Shown here one piece after another: positions 33,574 through 42,001 of a stretch of 64,000 nt of DNA; position 1 is the stretch's first letter, and each line of letters begins with the position of its first letter. Position numbers and translations under genes: made by a program. The notes beneath the pieces were generated by a model. That model did not search any database. It was given only the letters and a program-made list of their open reading frames with translations, and had not been told where the DNA came from. The DNA is from Gallibacter sp963558965 (GTDB lineage: Bacteria; Bacillota; Clostridia; Peptostreptococcales; Anaerovoracaceae): positions 1 to 64,000 of the forward strand of contig CAUWIT010000012.1 of the NCBI GenBank assembly GCA_963558965.1. The letters are read 5' to 3'.

Positions 33574-36015
33574 ATGTTAAAAATATCAAAAGTAAATAAA
33601 TATTTCAATAAAGGTAAGAAAAATCAAATACATGTTATTGATAATACTTCCATTGATTTTGGAGCAAATGGCATGGTAGCACTATTAGGTCCTTCTGGAT
33701 GTGGTAAGACTACACTTTTAAATGCTATAGGCGGTCTTGATAAAGTAAATGGGGGCGAGATTTTTGTAAATGGCAAATCTATAGCAAAAGGGAGAACAGG
33801 AAAAAAAGATGCCATTCGTAATGAATATATAGGTTACATTTTCCAAAACTACAACCTTGTAGATGATATGACTGTTTACGACAATGTTGCTATTGTATTG
33901 AAAATGCTAGGTGTCAAGGACAAGGATGAAATTGAAGAAAAAGTAAGATACGTACTTGAAAAAGTAGGTATGTGGAGATACCGCAAAAGATTTGCAGGTA
34001 TGTTATCTGGTGGTGAACGCCAGAGAGTAGGCATAGCTAGAGCTATTGTAAAAAATCCACCTATTATAATTGCCGACGAGCCAACAGGAAATTTAGACAG
34101 CAAAAACACTTTGGAAGTTATGAATATAATTAAGGCTATTTCCAAAGATAAGCTTGTTATACTTGTAACTCACGAAGAAAATTTGGCCAATTTCTATGCA
34201 ACACGCATAATCCGTCTAAGAGATGGAAAAGTTGTTTCAGATGAGGTAAATGATCACGAAAACGGACTTGACTATGTAATAGACAATCGCATATATCTTG
34301 GCGATATGTCTAAAATGGAAAAAATAGAAAGTGAAGATCAAAATACAAATATCAATATTTATAGAAATGACGATGAAAAAGTTAATCTGGATATAGTTAT
34401 TAAAAACGGCAATATCTATATTAAAACTGATAACAGCAAGCGTCATATGGAAGTTGTCGATGATAACAGCAGCGTAGAAATCGTTCAAGGTAACTACAAG
34501 GAAATGACAAAAGAAGAACAGGCAAAATACGGTTTTGATAGTGAAATTTTAAAGCACAAAGGGAAAATAAAGTTTTCATCAACAATAGGTTTTTGGGAAA
34601 TGATGAAGAATGGCTTTTCGAAGGTGCTTAACTATCCAAAAACTAAAAAGATTTTGCTTTTAGGATTTTTGTTATCAGCAATGTTTATACTATTTTCAAT
34701 CAGCAATATATTTGGAGCGGCAACTTTAGACGAAAGTAAATTTGTAACTATTAATAAAAATTACTTAAGAGTTGAAAGCAAAAGTATTCCAGTTAAAACC
34801 TATGAAAAATATGAAAAGGATAAGGATACAAATTATATCCTGCCGGGAGACAGCAGAGTAAAAATGCTGCTAAAAATCGATAACTATTATCAGACATCAA
34901 AAGATATGGAATACATAACTGGATCTCTTGCAGATACTTCAATGGCAAACAAAGATCAATTAATCGCAGGTAAAATGCCTAAAAACAATAGAGAAATCCT
35001 GGTGGATACATGGGCTTTAACTAGTAATTTTACAGGTGAAGATGGTACACTGCCACAGGCTGGATTTAAAAATAAAAAGGATATAATCGGACAAAATGTA
35101 GATTTGGGACTTTTGGGCAAATTTAAAATTGTAGGTATTACAGAGTCAGGCAGTCCATCTATCTATATGGATAAAATCTGGTTAGACGATGTAATTGCAA
35201 GTCAACCTGAAGCAAATGATGAAGAATCAAATACTGATGACGAGGCACAAACAACTTTTATGAGCTACAATCATGCAAAATCAAATATAAAAGTTGAAAA
35301 GGGCAGCATTCCAAATAACGATTACGAAGTAATGGTTGATATTGATAAACAAGATGAGATATCCATAGGCACTAAATTGGAAACAAAAGTAAATGGAAAA
35401 CAATTAAAAGTCGTAGGATTTTACTCAAGTGAAAATTCTTTAGATACGATGTTAACTAACAGTAAAACAGTTAAATATATCAACTTAGCTTCAAAATCAG
35501 GACTAGTTATATCTTCAAAAAATCCTGATAAAACAATGGAAAAAGTATCAAATGACGGATTGAATATTGGAGATGCTTACACTATTAGCAAAGATAAATA
35601 TCAATCAGAAATAGCAACAAAAACTAATACTATTAAGATTATGGCTGCGGTTATATTGCTAATATCATTTATTGAAATTTACTTGATTATGAGAGCTTCA
35701 TTTTTATCTCGCATAAAGGAAGTTGGAGTATATCGTGCTATAGGCATGAAAAAATTTGATATATATAAAATGTTTATAGGTGAAATTTCGGCTATTACAA
35801 CTATTGGAAGTATGCCTGGATTTGTGTTTATGTGTTACATTTTACATAAGATTACAGGTGTATTCATGTTGGCTGATCAGTTTATGTTCAATCCATTTAT
35901 AGTTATTTTAGGTATTGTAGTGGTTTACGGTATAAATCTAATCTTTGGATTGTTGCCAGTATGGAAAACGGTGAGAAAAACTCCAGCTGAAATTTTGGCT
36001 AGAACAGATATATAA
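33574..36015 (+). CDS. ABC transporter ATPase-permease fusion 2
   Basis: An 813-aa partner of the preceding gene with the same layout: ATPase domain with Walker A GPSGCGKTT (about 37-45), LSGGERQR, IIADEPTGNLD; then a linker rich in Asp/Asn/Ile (about 225-330), one helix (ILLLGFLLSAMFILFSI, about 361-377), an extracellular domain (about 380-685) and three C-terminal helices with the FtsX motif EVGVYRAIGMKKFDIYKMF. Ribosome binding site GAGGAGG overlaps the end of gene 1. A weak terminator follows. Confidence 0.88.
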   Translation: MLKISKVNKYFNKGKKNQIHVIDNTSIDFGANGMVALLGPSGCGKTTLLNAIGGLDKVNGGEIFVNGKSIAKGRTGKKDAIRNEYIGYIFQNYNLVDDMTVYDNVAIVLKMLGVKDKDEIEEKVRYVLEKVGMWRYRKRFAGMLSGGERQRVGIARAIVKNPPIIIADEPTGNLDSKNTLEVMNIIKAISKDKLVILVTHEENLANFYATRIIRLRDGKVVSDEVNDHENGLDYVIDNRIYLGDMSKMEKIESEDQNTNINIYRNDDEKVNLDIVIKNGNIYIKTDNSKRHMEVVDDNSSVEIVQGNYKEMTKEEQAKYGFDSEILKHKGKIKFSSTIGFWEMMKNGFSKVLNYPKTKKILLLGFLLSAMFILFSISNIFGAATLDESKFVTINKNYLRVESKSIPVKTYEKYEKDKDTNYILPGDSRVKMLLKIDNYYQTSKDMEYITGSLADTSMANKDQLIAGKMPKNNREILVDTWALTSNFTGEDGTLPQAGFKNKKDIIGQNVDLGLLGKFKIVGITESGSPSIYMDKIWLDDVIASQPEANDEESNTDDEAQTTFMSYNHAKSNIKVEKGSIPNNDYEVMVDIDKQDEISIGTKLETKVNGKQLKVVGFYSSENSLDTMLTNSKTVKYINLASKSGLVISSKNPDKTMEKVSNDGLNIGDAYTISKDKYQSEIATKTNTIKIMAAVILLISFIEIYLIMRASFLSRIKEVGVYRAIGMKKFDIYKMFIGEISAITTIGSMPGFVFMCYILHKITGVFMLADQFMFNPFIVILGIVVVYGINLIFGLLPVWKTVRKTPAEILARTDI

Positions 36016-36023
36016 GATTGATG

Positions 36024-36058
36024 AAAAAGATTACCTTTTAGGTAGTCTTTTTCTTTTA
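36024..36058 (+). terminator. Rho-independent terminator
   Basis: AAAAAGATTACC and GGTAGTCTTTTT (about 36025-36052) pair across a short loop and are followed by TCTTTT. A TATAAT at 36066-36071 just after it is the likely -10 of the trpB gene. Confidence 0.7.
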
Positions 36059-36107
36059 AATGTAATATAATGGGAGTATATTTTAAGGAATTAAGGAGAA
36101 AATAGTT

Positions 36108-37334
36108 ATGATGGATATATATAATTACTTAAGACAATTCCCAGATGAAAACGGGTATTTTGGTCAGTACGGTGGCAGATTTGTTTCTGAAAAACTGAAA
36201 CCAGCTTTCGAAGAGATAACAACTGCCTACCAAACAATATGTCATTCCTCACAATTTATTGCAGAGCTAAGACGTATTAGAAAAGAGTTTCAGGGTAGAC
36301 CAACTCCTGTTTACCACTGCGAAAGATTATCTAGGAATGTGGGCGATGGTACTTGCCAGATTTATTTGAAGAGAGAGGATTTAAATCACACTGGGGCACA
36401 CAAGCTAAATCACTGTATGGGCGAAGGCTTGCTTGCAAAATATATGGGCAAGAAAAAATTGATTGCCGAAACTGGAGCAGGTCAGCACGGTGTAGCTCTT
36501 GCAACAGCCGCAGCATATTTTGGACTAGAGTGCGAAATACATATGGGGGAAGTGGATATTGCAAAACAGGGACCAAATGTTACTCGTATGAAGATTTTAG
36601 GAGCAAATGTTGTGCCTGTTACACATGGACTTAAGACTCTAAAGGAAGCGGTGGATTCAGCTTTTGAAGCTTATGCAAGAGATTACAAAGATGCGATTTA
36701 CTGTATTGGATCTGCTTTAGGGCCTCATCCATTCCCTATGATGGTTAGAGATTTCCAGATGTGTATCGGCGAAGAGATGAAAGAACAGTTTAAGGAAATG
36801 ACAGGACTTTTACCTGATGCTGTTATCGCTTGCGTAGGTGGAGGTAGTAACTCAATTGGTACTTTTGTTCCTTTTGTTGGAGATCCTGTTGATATCTATG
36901 GAGTTGAGCCTTTAGGAAAAGGTCCAGAACTAGGAAACCATGCGGCTTCTATGCAATTTGGTACAAAGGGAGAGCTTCATGGATTTGAAAGCTATCTACT
37001 AAAAGATGAAAATGGGGAAGCGGCTCCTGTTTATTCTATTGCTAGTGGTCTTGATTATCCAGCAGTAGGCCCAGAACATGCAATGCTTCACGATATGGAT
37101 AGAGTTAAATATGTTTCAGTTACAGATGATGAAGCTATGGATGCATTTTTCAAGTTATCAAGACTTGAGGGCATCATCCCTGCAATTGAAAGTGCTCACG
37201 CAGTAGCATATGCAATGAAACTAGCCGAAGAAAGAAAACAGGGAGCGATACTTGTTACTTTAAGCGGTAGAGGGGATAAGGATATCGACTATGTAGTTGA
37301 AAACTATGGTTTCGGCGAAAAATTTATGAAATAG
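36108..37334 (+). CDS. trpB: Tryptophan synthase beta chain, stand-alone
   Basis: A 408-aa PLP enzyme that condenses indole and serine to tryptophan. Catalytic lysine K99 lies in HTGAHKLNH; the substrate loop is ETGAGQHGV; the PLP-phosphate loop is GGGSNS; the C-terminal SGRGDKD binds the cofactor ring. The usual HTGAHKxN is followed here by LNHCMGE rather than the more common INN/TNN. No trpA or other trp gene is in the window, so it may salvage free indole, or the alpha chain lies elsewhere. ATG 36108 or 36111 behind AAGGAG. Confidence 0.9.
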   Translation: MMDIYNYLRQFPDENGYFGQYGGRFVSEKLKPAFEEITTAYQTICHSSQFIAELRRIRKEFQGRPTPVYHCERLSRNVGDGTCQIYLKREDLNHTGAHKLNHCMGEGLLAKYMGKKKLIAETGAGQHGVALATAAAYFGLECEIHMGEVDIAKQGPNVTRMKILGANVVPVTHGLKTLKEAVDSAFEAYARDYKDAIYCIGSALGPHPFPMMVRDFQMCIGEEMKEQFKEMTGLLPDAVIACVGGGSNSIGTFVPFVGDPVDIYGVEPLGKGPELGNHAASMQFGTKGELHGFESYLLKDENGEAAPVYSIASGLDYPAVGPEHAMLHDMDRVKYVSVTDDEAMDAFFKLSRLEGIIPAIESAHAVAYAMKLAEERKQGAILVTLSGRGDKDIDYVVENYGFGEKFMK

Positions 37335-37344
37335 TTTTTTAAAT

Positions 37345-37368
37345 GCAGAGTCTGCGGGCTCTGCTTTT
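37345..37368 (+). terminator. Rho-independent terminator after trpB
   Basis: GCAGAG (37345-37350) pairs with CTCTGC (37359-37364), followed by TTTT. It separates trpB from the thiamine genes. Confidence 0.7.
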
Positions 37369-37391
37369 CATGTAATTAGAAAGGTGAAATT

Positions 37392-38213
37392 ATGATTAAA
37401 AACCTGTTAGAAAATGTGAGAAAAAGTACACCACTTGTACATAATATTACAAATTACGTAACTGTAAATGATGTGGCAAATGTTTTACTAGCTTGTGGCG
37501 GTAGTCCAATTATGGCTGACGATATTGGAGAAGTGGAAGAAATAACATCAATATGCGGCGGATTAAACATAAATATAGGAACACTAAATCAAAACACAAT
37601 ACCATCAATGTTATTGGCAGGTAAAAAATCTAAGGAATTAGGACATCCTGTACTGTTAGATCCAGTAGGAGCAGGTGCTAGTAAACTTAGAACAGAAACT
37701 GCTATAAAAATTATGGAAGAGTTAAAACCAACTGCAATTAGAGGCAATATTTCTGAAATAAAAACTTTGGCAACTGGCAGCGGCAGTACAAAAGGTGTTG
37801 ATGCTGATGTTTCAGATGCAATTACAGAGGAAAATTTAGAAGCAGGCATCAAGTTTGTAAAAGAATTATCTGCAAAGACTGGCAGTATAATTGCTGTAAC
37901 AGGTGCTATAGATATAGTTGCAGATAAAGATAAAGGGTATATAATAAGAAATGGCAGAGCTGAAATGGGTAAGATTACAGGCACTGGTTGTCAGTTAAGC
38001 GCACTTGTAACAGCTTTTATGGTTGCAAATCCAGAAAACAAACTGGAAGCAGTGGCCGCAGCAGTTATGATGATGGGAGTAGCAGGTGAAATCGGATTTG
38101 AAAATATGTCACCAACAGATGGTAATGCTACTTACAGAGATAAAATTATAGATGCTATCTACAATATGGATGGCGAAACATTAGAAAGAAGGGCAAAATA
38201 TGAGATTGTATAA
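37392..38213 (+). CDS. thiM: Hydroxyethylthiazole kinase
   Basis: A 273-aa kinase that phosphorylates 4-methyl-5-(2-hydroxyethyl)thiazole in thiamine salvage. Key segments: PLVHNITNYVTVNDVAN (about 15-31), LLDPVGAGASKLR (about 85-97), AIRGNISEI and the catalytic GTGCQLSAL (about 196-204) with the active Cys. It overlaps thiE by 14 bases. No TPP riboswitch is visible in the 57-base gap upstream, which holds the trpB terminator. Confidence 0.95.
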   Translation: MIKNLLENVRKSTPLVHNITNYVTVNDVANVLLACGGSPIMADDIGEVEEITSICGGLNINIGTLNQNTIPSMLLAGKKSKELGHPVLLDPVGAGASKLRTETAIKIMEELKPTAIRGNISEIKTLATGSGSTKGVDADVSDAITEENLEAGIKFVKELSAKTGSIIAVTGAIDIVADKDKGYIIRNGRAEMGKITGTGCQLSALVTAFMVANPENKLEAVAAAVMMMGVAGEIGFENMSPTDGNATYRDKIIDAIYNMDGETLERRAKYEIV

Positions 38214-38847
38214 TTGTGCACCAGAAGAGTTGCTTCTTTATGCTATTACAGATAGATCTTGGCTAAGAGGTAGCACAGTTTATGAACAGTGTGAAGAGGC
38301 TTTAAAAGGTGGAGCAACTATTATCCAGCTTAGGGAAAAAGAATTAGATGACGAAAGTTTTTTAGAAGAAGCAGTTGAAATAAAGAAATTGTGTGAAAAA
38401 TACAACGTGCCATTCCTGATAAATGACAATGTGGATATAGCTTTGAAAATGGATGCAGACGGTGTTCACGTTGGACAAAGCGATATGGAAGCAGGCAATG
38501 TTAGAGAGTTAATTGGGCCAAACAGGATTTTAGGGGTTTCAGCTCAGACAGTTGAGCAGGCACTTAAAGCCGAAGAGCGAGGTGCTGATTATCTAGGTGT
38601 TGGCGCAGTTTTCCCAACAGGCACAAAAAAAGATGCAGAGGAAGTTGATTTTGAAACTCTTAAGGAAATTTGCAAAGCTGTAAAAATTCCAGTAGTTGCA
38701 ATCGGCGGTATTACAAAAGACAATTTGACTCAGCTAAAAGACAGCGGTATCGTTGGAATTGCAGTAATTAGCGCTATTTTTGCGGCAGAGGATATCAAGG
38801 CGGCTACAGAGGAACTTTACAAAAAAACGGAAGCGATGGTGAAATAG
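38200..38847 (+). CDS. thiE: Thiamine-phosphate synthase
   Basis: A 215-aa TIM-barrel enzyme that joins HMP-PP and thiazole phosphate to thiamine phosphate. Signatures: IIQLREKELDDESF, PFLINDNVDIALKMDADGVHVGQSDM, ADYLGVGAVFPTGTKKDA and VVAIGGI near the C-terminus. Translated from a start within the end of thiM and directly abutting the HAD gene. Confidence 0.96.
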   Translation: MRLYNCAPEELLLYAITDRSWLRGSTVYEQCEEALKGGATIIQLREKELDDESFLEEAVEIKKLCEKYNVPFLINDNVDIALKMDADGVHVGQSDMEAGNVRELIGPNRILGVSAQTVEQALKAEERGADYLGVGAVFPTGTKKDAEEVDFETLKEICKAVKIPVVAIGGITKDNLTQLKDSGIVGIAVISAIFAAEDIKAATEELYKKTEAMVK

Positions 38848-39486
38848 ATGCTAGAAAAATTCAAAGGTATCAAAGGTGCAATTTTCGATATCGATGGAAC
38901 AGTTTTGGACAGCATGGGTATTTGGGACCAGGCAGGCATAAGATTTTTGGCGAGACACGGAGTGGAGGGCGAAAAGGACTTAGGCAAAATCCTGTTTACT
39001 AAAACCATCAGCGAGGCGGCAACATATCTAAATGAAACTTATCATCTAGGAATGACTTTGCAGTCCATTATAGACGGTATCAATGGCGAAGTTGCAGCGT
39101 TTTACAAGGACGAGGCTATGGCGAAACCTGGAATGGCAGAGCTGGTAAAAAAAATGAAAATAGCCGGTATAAAAATGACTGTTGCAACATCAACAGACAG
39201 AAAAATCTTTACACCAGCGCTAGAAAGACTTGATTTGCTTAAGTATTTTGACGAAGTATACACTTGCAGCGAAATCGGTCACAGCAAAAATGAACCTGAT
39301 ATTTTTTACAAGGCGATGGAATTTATGGACACAAAACCAGAGGAAACATGGCTTTTTGAAGATGGCTTGTACTCAGCTAAAACAGGTAAAAAAATAGGAT
39401 TAAAAGTAGTAGGAGTGTATGACGAAGTGTCATTGCACGACTGGGAAGAGTTAAAAGAAATTTCAGATGAGATAATCACATTTTAA
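38848..39486 (+). CDS. HAD-superfamily phosphatase in the thiamine operon
   Basis: A 212-aa HAD hydrolase with motif I FDIDGTVLDS (nucleophile Asp about 18), a helical cap (about 25-90), motif II VATSTD, and motif III/IV around KNEPDIFYKA and FEDGLYSAKTG. Substrate not certain; its place directly between thiE and thiD without gap suggests a thiamine phosphate or pyrimidine phosphate, but phosphoglucomutase-like members look similar. Confidence 0.8.
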   Translation: MLEKFKGIKGAIFDIDGTVLDSMGIWDQAGIRFLARHGVEGEKDLGKILFTKTISEAATYLNETYHLGMTLQSIIDGINGEVAAFYKDEAMAKPGMAELVKKMKIAGIKMTVATSTDRKIFTPALERLDLLKYFDEVYTCSEIGHSKNEPDIFYKAMEFMDTKPEETWLFEDGLYSAKTGKKIGLKVVGVYDEVSLHDWEELKEISDEIITF

Positions 39487-39519
39487 AATATTACGGATAG
39501 ATATTTAAAACGAAAGTAA

Positions 39520-39560
39520 TAAAAGATAGAAATAAAAGATAGAAATAAAAGAAAGGAACA
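39520..39560 (+). repeat. 13-bp tandem repeat in the thiD leader
   Basis: AAAAGATAGAAAT occurs at 39521-39533 and 39534-39546, followed by AAAAGA and the ribosome binding site GAAAGGAA. The purine-rich repeat lies directly before thiD. Confidence 0.7.
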
Positions 39561-39566
39561 TTTTTT

Positions 39567-40373
39567 ATGAAAACAGCATTGACTATTGCAGGTAGTGATA
39601 GCAGCGGTGGTGCTGGTATCCAAGCTGATATTAAAACTATGTCAGCAAACGGAGTTTTTGCTATGAGCGCTATAACAGCATTAACTGCACAAAATACAAC
39701 AGGAGTCACTGGTATTATGGATGTAACTCCAGAGTTTTTAGAACAGCAGCTAGATGCAGTATTTACTGATATCTACCCAGATGCAGTAAAAATCGGAATG
39801 GTTTCTCAAAAGGAACTTATTGAAACTATCGTAAAAAAATTAAAACAGTACGATGCAAAAAATATTGTAGTGGATCCAGTAATGGTTGCCACAAGCGGTG
39901 CGAAACTTATAAGCGATGAAGCTATTGAAACTCTTAAAGAAAAATTGATACCTATTGCTGATTTAATCACACCAAATATCCCAGAAGCAGAAGTTTTAGG
40001 TGAAATTGAAATCAAGACAGCTGAAGATATGGAAAAAGCTGCCAAAGATATAGGTCAAAGATTTAATTGTGCAGTGCTATTAAAAGGTGGACACAACTTA
40101 AATGATGCAAATGACCTTTTATATGCAGATGGCAAAAGCTATTGGTTTAAGGAAAGACGTATCGACAATCCAAATACTCATGGAACTGGATGCACTCTTT
40201 CAAGCGCTATAGCATCTAACCTTGCAAAAGGTATGACTATGGATAAAGCTGTAGAAACAGCTAAAAAATACATCTCATTGGCTCTTGAGGCAATGCTTGA
40301 TTTAGGTAAGGGCAGCGGTCCTATGAATCACAGTTTTGCAATTTCAAAAGCCACAGAAGAAAATTTAAAATAA
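39567..40373 (+). CDS. thiD: Hydroxymethylpyrimidine/phosphomethylpyrimidine kinase
   Basis: A 268-aa ribokinase-fold enzyme that phosphorylates HMP twice. Motifs: TIAGSDSSGGAGIQADIKT (about 4-22), ALTAQNTTGV, VVDPVMVATSGAKL, LLKGGH and the C-terminal anion hole HGTGCTLSSAIA. With ThiM, ThiE it completes salvage of both thiamine halves; no de novo genes (thiC, thiG) are present. Confidence 0.96.
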   Translation: MKTALTIAGSDSSGGAGIQADIKTMSANGVFAMSAITALTAQNTTGVTGIMDVTPEFLEQQLDAVFTDIYPDAVKIGMVSQKELIETIVKKLKQYDAKNIVVDPVMVATSGAKLISDEAIETLKEKLIPIADLITPNIPEAEVLGEIEIKTAEDMEKAAKDIGQRFNCAVLLKGGHNLNDANDLLYADGKSYWFKERRIDNPNTHGTGCTLSSAIASNLAKGMTMDKAVETAKKYISLALEAMLDLGKGSGPMNHSFAISKATEENLK

Positions 40374-40403
40374 GGAAAAGGAAAAAGAAAAGGAAGTGTA
40401 ATT

Positions 40404-41309
40404 ATGGACGAGGTCGCGCAAAGGCGAGAGAAAAAAGTTTTGTTATTGTCATTTTGGGCAGGCGTAGCATTTGTTGTAGTTGAGTTTTTAATGACTCTGT
40501 ATTCAGGGTCCCAGTCAGTCTTAACTGACACATTATTTGATGCTATAGAAATAGTAGTGATAGCATTAACTATTTTTATAGTACCACTGTTCTATGTGCC
40601 TATAAGTGAAAAACATCCATTTGGATATTCACAAGTTGAAAGTATCTTTATACTTCTCAAAGGCTTCATGTTTATAGCAGTTATGATAAGCTTAATTATG
40701 AATAACGTTCAGATTTTATTAAGCGGTGGTAACAAAGTTGATCATTTGCAAATATCTTTATTTGAAACTGTTTTAACAGGAATGAGTATCTTGGTTTATA
40801 TACTGCTTACAAAGATGAACAAAAAGGTTTCGTCGCCTACAGTAAATGTTGAAATTTACGGCTGGAAAGTTGATATTATCGGAAGTATAGGAGTTTCTTT
40901 AGCATTTTTTATAGCTTCTATGTTTCATGGCACTAGATTGGAAGTTATAATTCCATATTTTGACCAGATTGTCGCTATAGTATTGGGAGTTTTAATGCTT
41001 CCCGAACCTATAAAGATGATAATTTCCGCTTTTAGAAATATTGTGTTATTGCCTCCAAGTGAAGAGGTTACAGATGATATAAAACTTAAGACTACAGAGG
41101 TTTTAGACAATTATCCTTATGAACCAGTTTTTTATGACATAACAAAAACAGGCAGAAAAATGTGGATCTCAATATATTTTAAAACTAAGGCAGAAAAAGT
41201 TTCCTTTAAAGAACTTAGAAAAGCCGATATCAAACTTAAAGAAAAAATATCAGCTACATACGATAATTGTTATGTTGAACTTATACCAGATGTTTCAGTA
41301 GACGAATAG
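40404..41309 (+). CDS. Cation diffusion facilitator-type transporter
   Basis: A 301-aa membrane protein with about six helices and a cytoplasmic C-terminal domain (about 215-301). The helix-2 segment VLTDTLFDAIEIV carries the two aspartates of the CDF metal site; the helix-5 counterpart is YGWKVDIIGS, keeping the Asp but with Trp/Gly where His is common, so metal choice may differ from Zn. It follows thiD after 30 bases of purine-rich DNA and may be co-transcribed, though a link with thiamine is unproven. Confidence 0.85.
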   Translation: MDEVAQRREKKVLLLSFWAGVAFVVVEFLMTLYSGSQSVLTDTLFDAIEIVVIALTIFIVPLFYVPISEKHPFGYSQVESIFILLKGFMFIAVMISLIMNNVQILLSGGNKVDHLQISLFETVLTGMSILVYILLTKMNKKVSSPTVNVEIYGWKVDIIGSIGVSLAFFIASMFHGTRLEVIIPYFDQIVAIVLGVLMLPEPIKMIISAFRNIVLLPPSEEVTDDIKLKTTEVLDNYPYEPVFYDITKTGRKMWISIYFKTKAEKVSFKELRKADIKLKEKISATYDNCYVELIPDVSVDE

Positions 41310-41392
41310 TATCTTATTGATAATACATTGCTTAATATGGTAAAATAAGTATATTATTGCATAACGGATGATTATATAAAGGAGAAGGGAAC

Positions 41393-41968
41393 ATGAAGTG
41401 TTATATTTTAATGGGTAGCCCAAGAAGAGAAGGAAATACAGCGGCTCTAATAACACCGTTTGTAGAAGAAATGGAAAAACAAGGAGTAACTTGTGAAATG
41501 GATTGGCTATACGACATGGATATAAACGGTTGTGTAGCATGTAGAAATTGCCAAAAGAATTTTGAAGAGACTAATTGTGCCATCGATGATGATATGCAAG
41601 AAGTGTTTAAAAAAGTAGATAGTAGCGATATAATTATCTTTGCTACTCCTATTTATTCATGGTATTGTACAGCTCCTCTAAAAGCAGCTATGGATCGTAT
41701 GGTTTACGCTTTCAATAAAATCTATGGCGGAGAAAAAGGCCCAAAGCTTTGGAGCGGTAAAAAACTTGCATCTATTACTACAAGTGGATATCCACCAGAA
41801 AAAGCTATGCATCTTTGGGATGAAGGCTTGAAAATGTACGCTAAACACAGCGATTTAAACTATGTAGGCGTAGTAGGAGAAAGACAAAAAAATTATACTT
41901 TACCTTTTATGGATGAGGAAAAAGCAGAACACATGCGTCAATTTGCAAGAGAAATCTTGTCAAAATAA
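41393..41968 (+). CDS. Flavodoxin-family NAD(P)H-dependent oxidoreductase
   Basis: A 191-aa FMN-dependent reductase. The FMN-phosphate loop is GSPRREGNTAAL (about 7-18); CVACRNCQK (about 46-54) is the CxxCxxC-like segment common in iron-sulfur flavoprotein relatives; ATPIYSWYCTAPLKAAMDR follows at about 84-102. It moves electrons from NAD(P)H or ferredoxin to an unknown acceptor. AAGGAGAAGGGA precedes ATG. Confidence 0.88.
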   Translation: MKCYILMGSPRREGNTAALITPFVEEMEKQGVTCEMDWLYDMDINGCVACRNCQKNFEETNCAIDDDMQEVFKKVDSSDIIIFATPIYSWYCTAPLKAAMDRMVYAFNKIYGGEKGPKLWSGKKLASITTSGYPPEKAMHLWDEGLKMYAKHSDLNYVGVVGERQKNYTLPFMDEEKAEHMRQFAREILSK

Positions 41969-42001
41969 ATTATTAATTATTTAAAGAAGAGAGGGAATAT
42001 T

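Noticed and set aside
37589..37984. Long minus-strand frame within thiM
   Set aside because: Antisense shadow of a well-conserved gene with normal codon structure.
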